57,801 bases of DNA from the NCBI GenBank assembly GCA_021769035.1, contig JAETTP010000010.1:1-57801 (forward strand). The letters are read 5' to 3'. Shown here in pieces: positions 42,634 to 50,607 of the stretch. Numbering within the stretch: position 1 is the first letter of the stretch; the number at the start of each line of letters is the position of its first letter. Origin of the DNA: Bacillota bacterium (GTDB lineage: Bacteria > Bacillota > Dehalobacteriia > UBA4068 > UBA4997). Under the pieces are notes generated by a model that was given only the letters and a program-made list of their open reading frames with translations, did no database searches and was not told where the DNA came from. The position numbers were made by a program, and so were the translations under genes.

Positions 42634-45108
42634 TTAGGAACGCAGCTCGCCGCCCAACTCCTGCACGGCGGCCAAAATGGCCTCAAAAGCCTCGTTCACT
42701 TCCTCCACCGTCAGGGTGCCGTCCGGCCGCTGGAAAGTCAGGTTATAAGCCAGGCTGCGGCGGTTCGGCCCCAAAGCCAGGCTTTCGTAAACGTCAAACA
42801 ATGCGATATTGCTCAAATATTTACCGCCGGCATAGGCCATTTTGGCCTCCAGCTCCGCTGCGGAAACCTTTTTGTCCAGCACCACGGCCATATCCCGCAC
42901 CGCCGGCGGGAACTTGGGCAGCTTTTGATAAACCGCGCCGCCGTTTAACTGCTGGAACATTTGCGCCGCCTGGAAAAGTAATTCCAAATTAATTTCCAAC
43001 ACCACCGGGCGCAAAGGCAGCTCATATTCCGCTTGCACGGTTGGGTGCAACTCGCCCAGGCAGCCCAGATAATCCTCACCCAGATAAACGGCTGCGGAAC
43101 GGCCGGGATGCAAATAAGGCAGCTGGGCCGTCCGATAAACCGCGCCCGTCACCTTGCACTGGGCCAGCAAGGCCTCCAACAGGCCTTTCAGCTGAAAATA
43201 GTCATAAGCCTCGCCCTGTTTGCACCAGCCGGCCGGCGTGCGGCCCAGTGCAAGCACAGCCAAAGTGCTAACCTCGTCGGGCAGCTCCCCAGCCTCCTCC
43301 GCCTTAGGTAGGAAAACCACGCCCTGCTCAAACAGCAGCAAATCCTGATTGCGCCGGCTGGCGTTGCGGGCCGCTGTTTTCAGCAATCCAGGCAGCAAGG
43401 TGGTGCGCATAACGCTCTGCTCCTCATTCAGCGGGTTCAAAATCTGCACATTTTCGCGCAGCTTATCGTCCGCCGCCAGGTGCAGCCGGTCCCACTCGCG
43501 CGGGCTGACAAAGCCGTAATTGATAACCTCATTTGCGCCCAAGCCTACCAACGCCGTCTTAACCTGCTCTGCAAAACGCTGCTGAGCCGTGCGCTTGCCC
43601 TCGGTCATCGCACCGTAAGGCAGGGTAGTAGGGATACGCCCAAAGCCCAGCAGACGGGCCACCTCCTCAATCAAATCAACCTCTAGGCTGACGTCCTGCC
43701 GCCAAAGCGGAACCGTCACCAGCCAGCCGTCGGCAGTTTTAGTATAAGCAAATTTCAGGGCCTCAATGGCCAAAATAATTTCTTCATCTGTAAAATCCGT
43801 GCCCAAAAGCGCATTAACGCGGGCCGGACGCAACGGCACCTGTAAGGGCTGCAATTTAGCCTGCGCCTCTGCAGCAAAGCAATCAATGCAGCCAGCGGCC
43901 GGCTTGCCACCGCAAAGCTCCGCTAACAGCTGCATAGTCCGCCGGGAAACGTCGTCAATGGCGGCCACATTCACGCCCTTTTCGTAGCGTTGCGAGGCCT
44001 CGGAGTGCAGGCCTAAAGCGCGGGCCGTGCGCCGAATGGACACTGCATTGAAAAAGGCCGTTTCCAAAAAGACGTTTTTGGTCTGCTCCGTAATTTCGGT
44101 GTTCAAACCGCCCATCACGCCGGCCACGCAAATAGGCCGGTCGGCAGCGTCGCAAATCAACAGATTTTCCGGGGTAAGCTCCCGTTCCTGCTCGTCCAGG
44201 GTCACAATCTGCTCGCCCGCTTTGGCCCGGCGCACAATAATACCGTGCCCTTGTAAGGTATCGTAATCAAAGGTGTGCATTGGGCAGCCGTATTCCAGCA
44301 TAACAAAGTTGCTTACGTCAACCACATTATTGATGGAGCGCACGCCGGCCGAAGCCAGGCAGTGCTGCAACCAGTAGGGCGAGGGCGCAATCTGCAAATC
44401 CTCCACCAAACGGCCTAGATAACGCGGGCAAAGGTCGGCGTCCTGCACTTTTATGCTGGCCAACTCCTGCACCTGGCGTTCGCTTTCCTGATAGCTGATT
44501 TCCGGCAGGTGCAGCTCCGTGCCCAGCACCGCGGCAACCTCGCGCGCCAGATTAATCACGCTCAGGCAATCGCTGCGATTGGGGGTGAGATCCAGCTCCA
44601 GCACTGGGTCGTTCAGCAGCAGGGCGGCAATGCAATCCGCACCCGGCTGAATTTCCGGCATATCGTCCAAAATCCAAATACCATCAGGCTCGCCCACGGC
44701 CGGCTGCACATTCAGCTCCTCCTTGGAGCACAGCATACCAAAGGAAGCCACGCCGCGCAGCTTGGATTTGGTAATCTTTTTGCCCACCACATCGGAATTA
44801 TGCAGGGCCACCGGCACCATCTGGCCCTCGCGCACATTAGGCGCCCCGGTGACAATTTGCAGCCAACCCTGTTCGTTCAGATAATCCGTGTAGCCCGCGC
44901 CCATATCCAGCTGGCAAACCACCAGCTTGTCCGCGTCCGGGTGCTTATCAATGCGCATAATCCGTCCGGCCCTGATGTTGCTCAGCATCTCGCCGGGATA
45001 ATGCACCAAATCCACCGTAATGCCGGCGCTAGTCAGCTTTTCCGCCAACACATCCGCCGAAACGTTTATATCCACATATCTTTTCAGCCAATCATAAGAT
45101 ACTAACAT
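42634..45108 (-). CDS. pheT: Phenylalanyl-tRNA synthetase beta subunit
   Basis: 824 residues, normal length. Contains the EMAP-like tRNA-binding domain near the start (RAGRIMRIDKHPDADKL), B3/B4 editing domains (VLELDLTPNRSDCLSVINLAR), B5 and the C-terminal ferredoxin-fold anticodon-binding domain (ending DGTLTVEEVNEAFEAIL). It pairs with PheS in an alpha2beta2 enzyme. GGAGG before the ATG. Confidence 0.97.
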   Translation of the reverse strand: MLVSYDWLKRYVDINVSADVLAEKLTSAGITVDLVHYPGEMLSNIRAGRIMRIDKHPDADKLVVCQLDMGAGYTDYLNEQGWLQIVTGAPNVREGQMVPVALHNSDVVGKKITKSKLRGVASFGMLCSKEELNVQPAVGEPDGIWILDDMPEIQPGADCIAALLLNDPVLELDLTPNRSDCLSVINLAREVAAVLGTELHLPEISYQESERQVQELASIKVQDADLCPRYLGRLVEDLQIAPSPYWLQHCLASAGVRSINNVVDVSNFVMLEYGCPMHTFDYDTLQGHGIIVRRAKAGEQIVTLDEQERELTPENLLICDAADRPICVAGVMGGLNTEITEQTKNVFLETAFFNAVSIRRTARALGLHSEASQRYEKGVNVAAIDDVSRRTMQLLAELCGGKPAAGCIDCFAAEAQAKLQPLQVPLRPARVNALLGTDFTDEEIILAIEALKFAYTKTADGWLVTVPLWRQDVSLEVDLIEEVARLLGFGRIPTTLPYGAMTEGKRTAQQRFAEQVKTALVGLGANEVINYGFVSPREWDRLHLAADDKLRENVQILNPLNEEQSVMRTTLLPGLLKTAARNASRRNQDLLLFEQGVVFLPKAEEAGELPDEVSTLAVLALGRTPAGWCKQGEAYDYFQLKGLLEALLAQCKVTGAVYRTAQLPYLHPGRSAAVYLGEDYLGCLGELHPTVQAEYELPLRPVVLEINLELLFQAAQMFQQLNGGAVYQKLPKFPPAVRDMAVVLDKKVSAAELEAKMAYAGGKYLSNIALFDVYESLALGPNRRSLAYNLTFQRPDGTLTVEEVNEAFEAILAAVQELGGELRS

Positions 45109-45135
45109 GTTTTGCCTCCATTTACTAAAAACTGC

Positions 45136-46161
45136 CTAAAACCGCTGCAAAAAACGCACGTCGTTCTCAAACAGCACGCGCAAATCATCAATGCCATATT
45201 TCAGCATCGCAATGCGCTCCACGCCTGCCCCAAAGGCAAAGCCGGTATATTTTTCCGGGTCGTAGCCGGACATTTTCAGCACGTTGGGGTGCACCATGCC
45301 AGCCCCCAAAATCTCAATCCAGCCGGTGTCCTTGCAAGTGCGGCAGCCGCTGCCACCGCAAAGCATGCAGGAAATATCCACCTCCACGCTAGGCTCGGTG
45401 AAGGGGAAAAAGCTGGGGCGCAGGCGGATTTCCCGCTCCTCGCCAAACATCTGGCGCACAAAATTCAGCAGCGTGCCCTTCAAATCAGCCAGGGAGATAT
45501 TCTCCCCCACCACCAGGCCCTCCACCTGATGAAACATCGGGGAATGGGTGGCGTCGTCGTCCCGACGATACACCACACCAGGGGAAATCACCTTAACCGG
45601 AACCTGCGGATAAAGTTTGTCCATAGCCCTAGCCTGCACCGGCGAGGTATGCGTGCGCAGCAGTCGCTTCGCATCGATATAGAAAGAATCCTGCATATCA
45701 CGAGCCGGGTGGTCGGCCGGCAGATTCATGCGCTCAAAATTGTAGTAATCCAGCTCCACCTGCGGGCCTTCAGCAATGGTGTAGCCCATGCCCAAAAAGA
45801 TGTCCTTAAATTCGTCCATAACCAGCGTCAGAGGGTGCTTGCTGCCTAGCTTCAGAGGCCGACCCGGCAGGGTAACGTCCACCGCCTCCTTAGCCAGCTG
45901 GGCTTGCAGGGCTTTGTCAGCCAACTCCTGCTGCTTTTTAGCCAAATTTTGCTCCAAAGCCTGGCGCAACTCGTTCACCAGTTGACCGGCCTGGGGCCGC
46001 TCCTCCGGGCTAAGCTTGCCCATCGACTTGGAGATTTCTGAAATTGAGCCTTTTTTGCCCAAAAATTTAACTTTCAAATCCCGCAGCTGTTCGCTGGAGG
46101 CCGCCTCCTGTAGCTCCTGCTCCATCGCCGCCCGGATTTCCTTAATCTTATCAAAAATCAT
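45136..46161 (-). CDS. pheS: Phenylalanyl-tRNA synthetase alpha subunit
   Basis: 341-residue class II catalytic subunit. Motif region includes GTPs such as [14 protein letters not shown], the [14 protein letters not shown] cysteine insertion that is usual in Bacillota, and the C-terminal [19 protein letters not shown]-terminal coiled coil. GAGGTAA before the ATG. No T-box in the roughly 70-base leader. Confidence 0.97.
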   Translation of the reverse strand: MIFDKIKEIRAAMEQELQEAASSEQLRDLKVKFLGKKGSISEISKSMGKLSPEERPQAGQLVNELRQALEQNLAKKQQELADKALQAQLAKEAVDVTLPGRPLKLGSKHPLTLVMDEFKDIFLGMGYTIAEGPQVELDYYNFERMNLPADHPARDMQDSFYIDAKRLLRTHTSPVQARAMDKLYPQVPVKVISPGVVYRRDDDATHSPMFHQVEGLVVGENISLADLKGTLLNFVRQMFGEEREIRLRPSFFPFTEPSVEVDISCMLCGGSGCRTCKDTGWIEILGAGMVHPNVLKMSGYDPEKYTGFAFGAGVERIAMLKYGIDDLRVLFENDVRFLQRF

Positions 46162-46234
46162 TTGTATTACCTCTATATTTTATAACAATAGCCCGCGTTC
46201 TCATCAGCCGCGCCGGCATAAATTTACATTATTA

Positions 46235-46284
46235 ATAAAAAAGCATTTTTACCCTCTTTAATATGATTGAGGATAAAAATGCTT
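46235..46284 (-). terminator. Intrinsic terminator after the YqzL-like gene
   Basis: 16-position stem with one mismatch, 12-base loop, then a six-T run on the minus strand. It separates the YqzL-like gene from pheST. Confidence 0.9.
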
Positions 46285-46304
46285 GTGTATCCACAAGGGG
46301 AAAA

Positions 46305-46415
46305 TCAGCCTAAATCATCGCAAAAGCTGCGATAACAAACATAAGCCGAAACTGAACCGGTATTCTCAAACAGGTTCCAAAATGCGTCTGCCGGCAACAT
46401 AAGCGACATAATCAT
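46305..46415 (-). CDS. YqzL-like 36-residue protein
   Basis: A short gene of 36 residues with AAGGAAGGG before its ATG at 46415. The product contains FWNLFENTGSVSAYVCYRS, which matches the YqzL pattern (FWK-x-F-x-x-TGS-x-AYL-x-YK). It has its own promoter (46479-46507) and its own terminator. YqzL function is unknown. The tryptophan, two asparagines and cysteines are family-compatible, though this copy is shorter than the usual 47. Confidence 0.78.
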   Translation of the reverse strand: MIMSLMLPADAFWNLFENTGSVSAYVCYRSFCDDLG

Positions 46416-46478
46416 AGCAATCCCTTCCTTTTTGAGCCCATAAATCCACTTATGGAAAATTCCCTCCGTCTGATTTAC

Positions 46479-46507
46479 ATTATAGCACTTTTAATGCTGT
46501 GCGGCAA
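46479..46507 (-). promoter_or_regulatory. Promoter for the YqzL-like gene
   Basis: Minus strand: -35 TTGCCG (46502-46507), 17-base spacer, -10 TATAAT (46479-46484). Confidence 0.72.
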
Positions 46508-46531
46508 GGGAAAAAGATTGACAATAATACC

Positions 46532-47335
46532 TTATTTTGTCGCCACGTTTTGCGAACTGAAAAATAATATTCCGGCAGCCACCGCCACGTTCAGAGAATC
46601 CACCCCTGCTTGCATTGGTATGGCAACCAGCTGCTCCGCCCGGCCGCGCCAAAAAGCGGAGGGGCCGGTGGCCTCGCGGCCCAGCAGCCACGCCACCGAG
46701 GCATCCCATCGGCAGAGGCGAAAATCCCGGCCAGCTGCGTCTGCGCAGACTAGCTGACAACCCAGCTGTTGCAGCAGCGCCCAGGCCCCGTCGTTCGACA
46801 AGGCCAGCGCCGGCAAATGATACACAGCCCCCATGGCAGCCCTAACCACCTTGGGGCTGAAAATATCCGCGCATTCGTTCACTAGCAGCACACCGCCCAA
46901 ACCAGCCGCCCAAGCTGTGCGTAAAATGGTGCCCACGTTGCCAGGGTCCTGCAAACCATCCAAAACAGCCAGAGAACGCCCACGGGCCGCCGCCGCAAAG
47001 GCCTCAGCCGACCAAGCCGGCTGCCGCAAAACCAGCAGCACACCCTGGCTTTCCTCCGTTTGGGCCAGTCCGGCCAGCAAATTGGGCTGCAAGGCCAGCA
47101 GTTTTACACCCTTGGCCGCAGCCTGCTCCAACACGGCCGCCGCAGCCGGCCGGCTTTGGCAACCGTCAGCATAAAGCAGCATTTCCGCCTGCAAATCGGA
47201 AGCCAGGGCCTCGCGAATATTCGCCAGGCCCTCCGCCAAAAACAAGCCGCTGGCCCGGCGCCCTTTTTTCTCAGCAAGCGAGCGCACCAGTTTAACATTA
47301 CGATTATCTTTGGAGCTAATAATCAGTTCTGCCAT
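46532..47335 (-). CDS. TrmH/SpoU-family RNA 2'-O-methyltransferase
   Basis: 267 residues. Motif 1 LDGLQDPGNVGTILRTA, motif 2 LLGREATGPS, motif 3 IPMQAGVDSLNVAVAAG. N-terminal substrate-binding domain (SKDNRNVKLVRSLAEKKGRR, FLAEGLANI). It lies after rplT in the infC operon, a frequent place for this family (YsgA in Bacillus). Target RNA not known. The ribosome site is weak. Confidence 0.92.
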   Translation of the reverse strand: MAELIISSKDNRNVKLVRSLAEKKGRRASGLFLAEGLANIREALASDLQAEMLLYADGCQSRPAAAAVLEQAAAKGVKLLALQPNLLAGLAQTEESQGVLLVLRQPAWSAEAFAAAARGRSLAVLDGLQDPGNVGTILRTAWAAGLGGVLLVNECADIFSPKVVRAAMGAVYHLPALALSNDGAWALLQQLGCQLVCADAAGRDFRLCRWDASVAWLLGREATGPSAFWRGRAEQLVAIPMQAGVDSLNVAVAAGILFFSSQNVATK

Positions 47336-47377
47336 AAGGATACACAGTTATTTTATTTCCTAATTTGGTATTCAGTC

Positions 47378-47734
47378 TTATTTCAAGGCTGCTTTGGCCT
47401 GATTAGCCAAGGCAGCAAAAGCAGCGGCATCGTTCACAGCCAAATCAGCCAAAATTTTGCGGTTGATGGTGATGTTAGCCTGCTTCAAGCCGTTCATCAT
47501 CTTGCTGTAGGAAAGGCCGTTAATGCGAGCGCCGGCGTTAATGCGGGCAATCCACAGCTTGCGGAAATCGCCCTTCTTTTTGCGGCGATGTGCAAAGCTG
47601 TCGCTCATAGCTTTCATAACCTGCTGGTTCGCTACGCGGAACAGCTTGGAGTTTGAAGCGCGATAGCCTTTGGCAAATTTTAATACTTTCTTATGACGAT
47701 GATGCTTCGTAAAGCCTTTTTTTACTCTGGTCAT
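47378..47734 (-). CDS. rplT: 50S ribosomal protein L20
   Basis: 118 residues, normal length. [19 protein letters not shown] and [20 protein letters not shown] are unmistakable. Early assembly protein; in Bacillota it represses its own infC-rpmI-rplT mRNA through the leader. GGGAGG before the ATG. Confidence 0.98.
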   Translation of the reverse strand: MTRVKKGFTKHHRHKKVLKFAKGYRASNSKLFRVANQQVMKAMSDSFAHRRKKKGDFRKLWIARINAGARINGLSYSKMMNGLKQANITINRKILADLAVNDAAAFAALANQAKAALK

Positions 47735-47795
47735 TTATAACAATCCTCCCGAAATTAAAATCTCACTTTATCTGCCTGTCCCATTGCCTTGCGGC

Positions 47796-47993
47796 TTAAA
47801 GATAAGGCAGACAATCCTTCAAACGCTTGTAATCAGCCTCAGTTGCAATGGTGGCTTTACGCAAATTACGTTTGCGTTTGGGTGATTTTGTTTCCAGAAT
47901 ATGGCTGGTAAAAGCCTTGTTTCTCTTCAGCTTGCCTGTGCCGGTGGCCGAAAATCTTTTAGCGGCGGCACGGCGTGTTTTCATCTTTGGCAT
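47796..47993 (-). CDS. rpmI: 50S ribosomal protein L35
   Basis: 65 residues: [20 protein letters not shown] then a basic region and the C-terminal [12 protein letters not shown]. Start at 47993, where GAGGAGG is seven bases upstream. Longer frame to 48008 rejected. Confidence 0.98.
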   Translation of the reverse strand: MPKMKTRRAAAKRFSATGTGKLKRNKAFTSHILETKSPKRKRNLRKATIATEADYKRLKDCLPYL

Positions 47994-48045
47994 AATAAAC
48001 CTCCTCAAAACCTCAATATATCTAAATTAAAATTTTTGTCTAGCC

Positions 48046-48555
48046 TTATTTGGGGGCCAAAATCATGGTCATATTGCGGCCTTCAACCTTAGCGGCTTTT
48101 TCCACCGAGGCCACGTCGGCCAGGCGCTCCGCCATTCTGCGGCAAAGCTCAATGCCCTGCTCCGGATGAGTAATCTCCCGGCCGCGGAACATAATCGTAA
48201 CTTTAACCTTATCCTTGCCGGCTAAAAATTTCTGCGCATTTTTAGCCTTCACCTCAAAGTCATGCTCTTCGATGTTAATCCGCAGCTTAACTTCCTTTAA
48301 GCTGACAATCCGCTGATTTTTTTTGGCTTCCTTATCCCGCTTCAGTTGGTCGAAGCGATATTTGCCGTAATCCATCAGCTTGCAAACAGGCGGTTTGGCG
48401 TTCGGCGCAATCTCCACCAAATCAAGCTCCCGCTCGTGAGCCATCCGCAAAGCCTCACGCGCCGACATAATCCCCAGCTGTTCGTCCTCTTTATCTGAAA
48501 CCAAACGGACTTCAGCAGACCGGATTTCCTCATTGATTCGCAGTTCCTTAAAAAT
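48046..48555 (-). CDS. infC: Translation initiation factor IF-3, ATT start
   Basis: 169 residues. Conserved parts include FKELRINEEIRSAEVRLV, DYGKYRFDQLKRDKEAKKN and KVKVTIMFRGREITHPEQG. The start is ATT at 48555: GGAGGTGA lies 8 bases upstream and the family N-terminus begins there. A GTG/TTG in the ribosome site itself would be too close. The rare ATT is a known autoregulation feature of infC, as IF-3 itself discriminates against it. Confidence 0.95.
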   Translation of the reverse strand: MFKELRINEEIRSAEVRLVSDKEDEQLGIMSAREALRMAHERELDLVEIAPNAKPPVCKLMDYGKYRFDQLKRDKEAKKNQRIVSLKEVKLRINIEEHDFEVKAKNAQKFLAGKDKVKVTIMFRGREITHPEQGIELCRRMAERLADVASVEKAAKVEGRNMTMILAPK

Positions 48556-48578
48556 AACTTTCACCTCCAAATATTGGC

Positions 48579-48707
48579 ACTAATCAACCCGCCGCTGCTC
48601 TAAAGAGCGCGTCTGGTTTAAATGGTTCACACCCAGCGACTGGGCTTCCTGTGGTCGCTAAACTCTGTCGTTGTCCTATGGACTAGGCAATCGCTAAGTG
48701 TTCACGC
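48579..48707 (-). repeat. Dispersed intergenic repeat, copy 2
   Basis: About 129 bases between the infC start and its leader terminator. Minus strand: GTGAACACTTAGCGATTG, hairpin GTCC-ATA-GGAC (48673-48683), GACAGAG, an extra hairpin AGCGAC / GTCGCT (48635-48659) not in copy 1, TGTGAACC, and GCTCTAAAGAGC (48597-48608). Transcribed as part of the infC leader. Confidence 0.85.
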
Positions 48708-48737
48708 AAAAAAGTGGGGCAAAACCTTGCTCCCCAC
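48708..48737 (-). terminator. Attenuator-like terminator in the infC leader
   Basis: Stem GTGGGG / CCCCAC (48732-48737 and 48714-48719) with an inner CAA/TTG pairing, then six Ts on the minus strand. It lies between the infC promoter and infC, about 150 bases from the start of transcription. Confidence 0.85.
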
Positions 48738-48882
48738 AAAAAAATAACAGCACCATTCGCCGCCCCAACTTAAAGCGGCAAAACTGACTTGCTGATATTT
48801 ACCCGCCAGCTTAAGCCAGCCAGGTGAGAAGCGAAACTTCTGCTTTCGTTTTTTTTGCGCTTTTAAGCTTATTAAAAGCACT
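48738..48882 (-). ncRNA. infC-rpmI-rplT leader, probably an L20-type autoregulatory leader
   Basis: Roughly 145 transcribed bases between promoter and terminator with several hairpins: AGAAG / CTTCT, GCCGC / GCGGC (48759-48779). Position and downstream terminator fit the L20 leader of Bacillota. I did not align it to that model, so the class is an inference. Confidence 0.6.
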
Positions 48883-48888
48883 TTTGGT

Positions 48889-48917
48889 ATTATAACAAAA
48901 CAGCCGGCTTTTGTCAA
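48889..48917 (-). promoter_or_regulatory. Strong promoter of the infC operon
   Basis: Minus strand: consensus -35 TTGACA (48912-48917), 17-base spacer, consensus -10 TATAAT (48889-48894). Confidence 0.88.
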
Positions 48918-48952
48918 GCCCTGGAGGCAAATTTTTCTACAAATTTACTCCT

Positions 48953-49828
48953 TTACTCCGGCTTCACCCGGCAGGAGCAACCAATACCCAAACCATTTTC
49001 GCCAATATGCGCGCACAGGCTAAGCGGCAAATCGTCATACATAACCGAAACGCCAGGAAAAGACTCGCCAATCTGGGCCAGCCAATCAGCTGTTTCCGCC
49101 GCATCCGCGCTGCCGGCGGCCACCAGATAAACCTCGCCGGCTTCCCATTGCTGCTTAAATTTGCCCTGCAAATCGGCCTGCATTGCCTCAATCATCAGGT
49201 GCCGGGCCCTTTTTTTGCCACGACATTTAGCCTGAATATTCAACATACCCACGTCAAATTGCAGCACAGGCTTCACATTTAAGATAGAACCCAGAGCAGC
49301 CGTGGTATGGCTGATTCGCCCACCCTTAGCCAAATGCTTCAATTCGTCGACCATTACATAGATTGTCATATCCGCCCGCTGCTTTTCCAGCCGCTGCTGC
49401 ACCTCAGCAGCAGAAAAGCCCTGCCCCAGCAGCTCCAGCGCATCCAGAATGGAGCGGTGCATAGGCGTGGCCACCCGGCCAATATCCGCCACCCAAACCC
49501 GGCCGGCAAAAGCCTCCTCCTGCGCTAGGGCTTTAGCCTGCTCACAGCTGCTGCTTAAACCACTGCTCATCGGAATATGCAAAATATGATCGCACTCCGC
49601 CAAAGCTTGGCTCCAAAGCTCCGCCACAGCCAGCGGCGAAGGCGAGCTGGTGGCAATCTCCGCCCCGGCTGCCAGTTTGACAAAAAAATCTTGCCGCGTT
49701 AAATCAATATTCTCATAATAGCAATTTCCGTCAATATAAAAAGGCATTGGCAAAAGCCACACGCCCAGTTTTTCTGCTTCTTCCGGCAAAATACCGCTGT
49801 TGCTGTCGGTTACAACGCCAATTTTCAT
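48953..49828 (-). CDS. DegV-family fatty-acid-binding protein
   Basis: About 291 residues. EDD fold: MKIGVVTDSNSGILPEEAEK, TSSPSPLAVAELW (ligand carboxylate site) and MSSGLSSSCEQAKAL (second fatty-acid contact). In Staphylococcus such proteins (FakB) present fatty acids to the FakA kinase; no FakA is in this window. Start at ATG 49828 preferred over the ATG at 49834, since the GGGGTG site would be too close to the latter. Confidence 0.92.
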   Translation of the reverse strand: MKIGVVTDSNSGILPEEAEKLGVWLLPMPFYIDGNCYYENIDLTRQDFFVKLAAGAEIATSSPSPLAVAELWSQALAECDHILHIPMSSGLSSSCEQAKALAQEEAFAGRVWVADIGRVATPMHRSILDALELLGQGFSAAEVQQRLEKQRADMTIYVMVDELKHLAKGGRISHTTAALGSILNVKPVLQFDVGMLNIQAKCRGKKRARHLMIEAMQADLQGKFKQQWEAGEVYLVAAGSADAAETADWLAQIGESFPGVSVMYDDLPLSLCAHIGENGLGIGCSCRVKPE

Positions 49829-49925
49829 CACCATATCACCCCAAGGCCATGCTTAAATGTATCGTTGTATATTGTAACGCTGAAATATTAATTGAATATT
49901 AATTATAACGTAAAATAATTTATTC

Positions 49926-50294
49926 CTAAATCGCTTCGCCCAACTTTAAAATAGCGCTTTTTCGACTATCCACAAAAAAAACATCATGTCCTTTATTAGA
50001 TTCATAGATAAAATCGTGCAACGGCTTACTGGTATATTGGCTGTAATCGCCGTAAATTGCCAATTTTGTCTGGTAAGTAACAAATTTTTGTAAAATTTCT
50101 CCGGCCAAACCAGAACTCAACACGAAAAACTTATCAATAAAAGCTTCCTTATTAATAGCAATCCGCTCCGCCCCAGTGTTATATTTAATATCCATCAGCA
50201 AATCAACGGCTGATTGCAAATCGGTTATAAGCGGTTTTTCGCTGTAAATTACAGCAATATTCTGCCCGTTATCCGTAATTTTTTCAATATTCAT
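49926..50294 (-). CDS. DUF4180 protein
   Basis: 122 residues matching DUF4180 (ISEKPL-like IYSEKPLITDLQSAVDLLMD, ERIAINKEAFIDKFFVLSSG, KLAIYGDYSQYTSKPLHDFIYE). Fold is alpha/beta; function unknown. AAGGA shortly before the ATG. Confidence 0.88.
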   Translation of the reverse strand: MNIEKITDNGQNIAVIYSEKPLITDLQSAVDLLMDIKYNTGAERIAINKEAFIDKFFVLSSGLAGEILQKFVTYQTKLAIYGDYSQYTSKPLHDFIYESNKGHDVFFVDSRKSAILKLGEAI

Positions 50295-50323
50295 CGTCCT
50301 TTTTCACACCTCCTACAAAAAAG

Positions 50324-50352
50324 TTGATTTTTATCTCAAAATATGGTATAAT
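50324..50352 (+). promoter_or_regulatory. Upstream promoter of the 50608 gene or of a small RNA
   Basis: -35 TTGATT (50324-50329), 17-base spacer, -10 TATAAT (50347-50352) with TGG before it. It lies directly ahead of repeat copy 3, so the RNA would begin at about 50359 inside that element. Confidence 0.78.
50341..50352 (+). repeat. 12-base direct repeat, left copy
   Basis: ATATGGTATAAT, identical to 50526-50537, 185 bases apart. Both copies contain an extended -10 box. Confidence 0.9.
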
Positions 50353-50404
50353 GTGAACATCGGCGATTGGCGAGCCGTAGGCGACGACAGAGCCGCTTGT
50401 GAAC
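50353..50404 (+). repeat. Dispersed intergenic repeat, diverged copy 3 (opposite orientation)
   Basis: Same block order as copies 1 and 2: GTGAACA, GGCGATTG, a short GCC-GTA-GGC hairpin, CGACAGAG, TGTGAAC. It lacks the CTCTAAAGAG part. Weaker match, so less certain. Confidence 0.55.
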
Positions 50405-50525
50405 AAATACCACAGTGCAATTTGTTGTGATAAGGTGAAATAGCTTTGTTCCTGTGGTGTAATGTGAGTACGCAGTGAAATCAAGTCCGGCGTAGCTGGA
50501 CGCAGATTGAACTGTAGTCGAACAG
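50405..50525 (+). other. Structured intergenic stretch upstream of 50608
   Basis: No open gene. Hairpins seen: CCACAG / CTGTGG across about 40 bases, and GTCCGGC / GCTGGAC with a GTA loop (50485-50501). This is either a long 5' leader or an unknown small RNA. Together with flanking parts it fills the 50295-50607 gap. Confidence 0.5.
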
Positions 50526-50537
50526 ATATGGTATAAT
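50507..50537 (+). promoter_or_regulatory. Downstream promoter of the 50608 gene
   Basis: Extended -10 TGG-TATAAT (50532-50537), the right copy of the 12-base repeat (50526-50537); possible -35 TTGAAC (50507-50512) with a long 19-base spacer. After it a GC-rich hairpin (CGCCGCGGCG within 50550-50580) precedes the gene. Confidence 0.55.
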
Positions 50538-50607
50538 TTATTTGTATAGTGACTTGCAAACGCCGCGGCGCAGCTTGCAGCCCCGGCGGGAAAGGTAACG
50601 CTTGTTA

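Noticed and set aside
46362-46385. TGGAACC-like stretch before pheS that could suggest a T-box
   Set aside because: It is the Phe-Trp-Asn-Leu coding part of the YqzL-like gene and lacks the rest of the T-box consensus; a promoter-terminator unit explains the region.
37562-48707. Possible CRISPR or IS origin of the shared intergenic blocks
   Set aside because: Only two full copies 11 kb apart with no regular spacing, no spacers, no transposase and no terminal inverted repeats.
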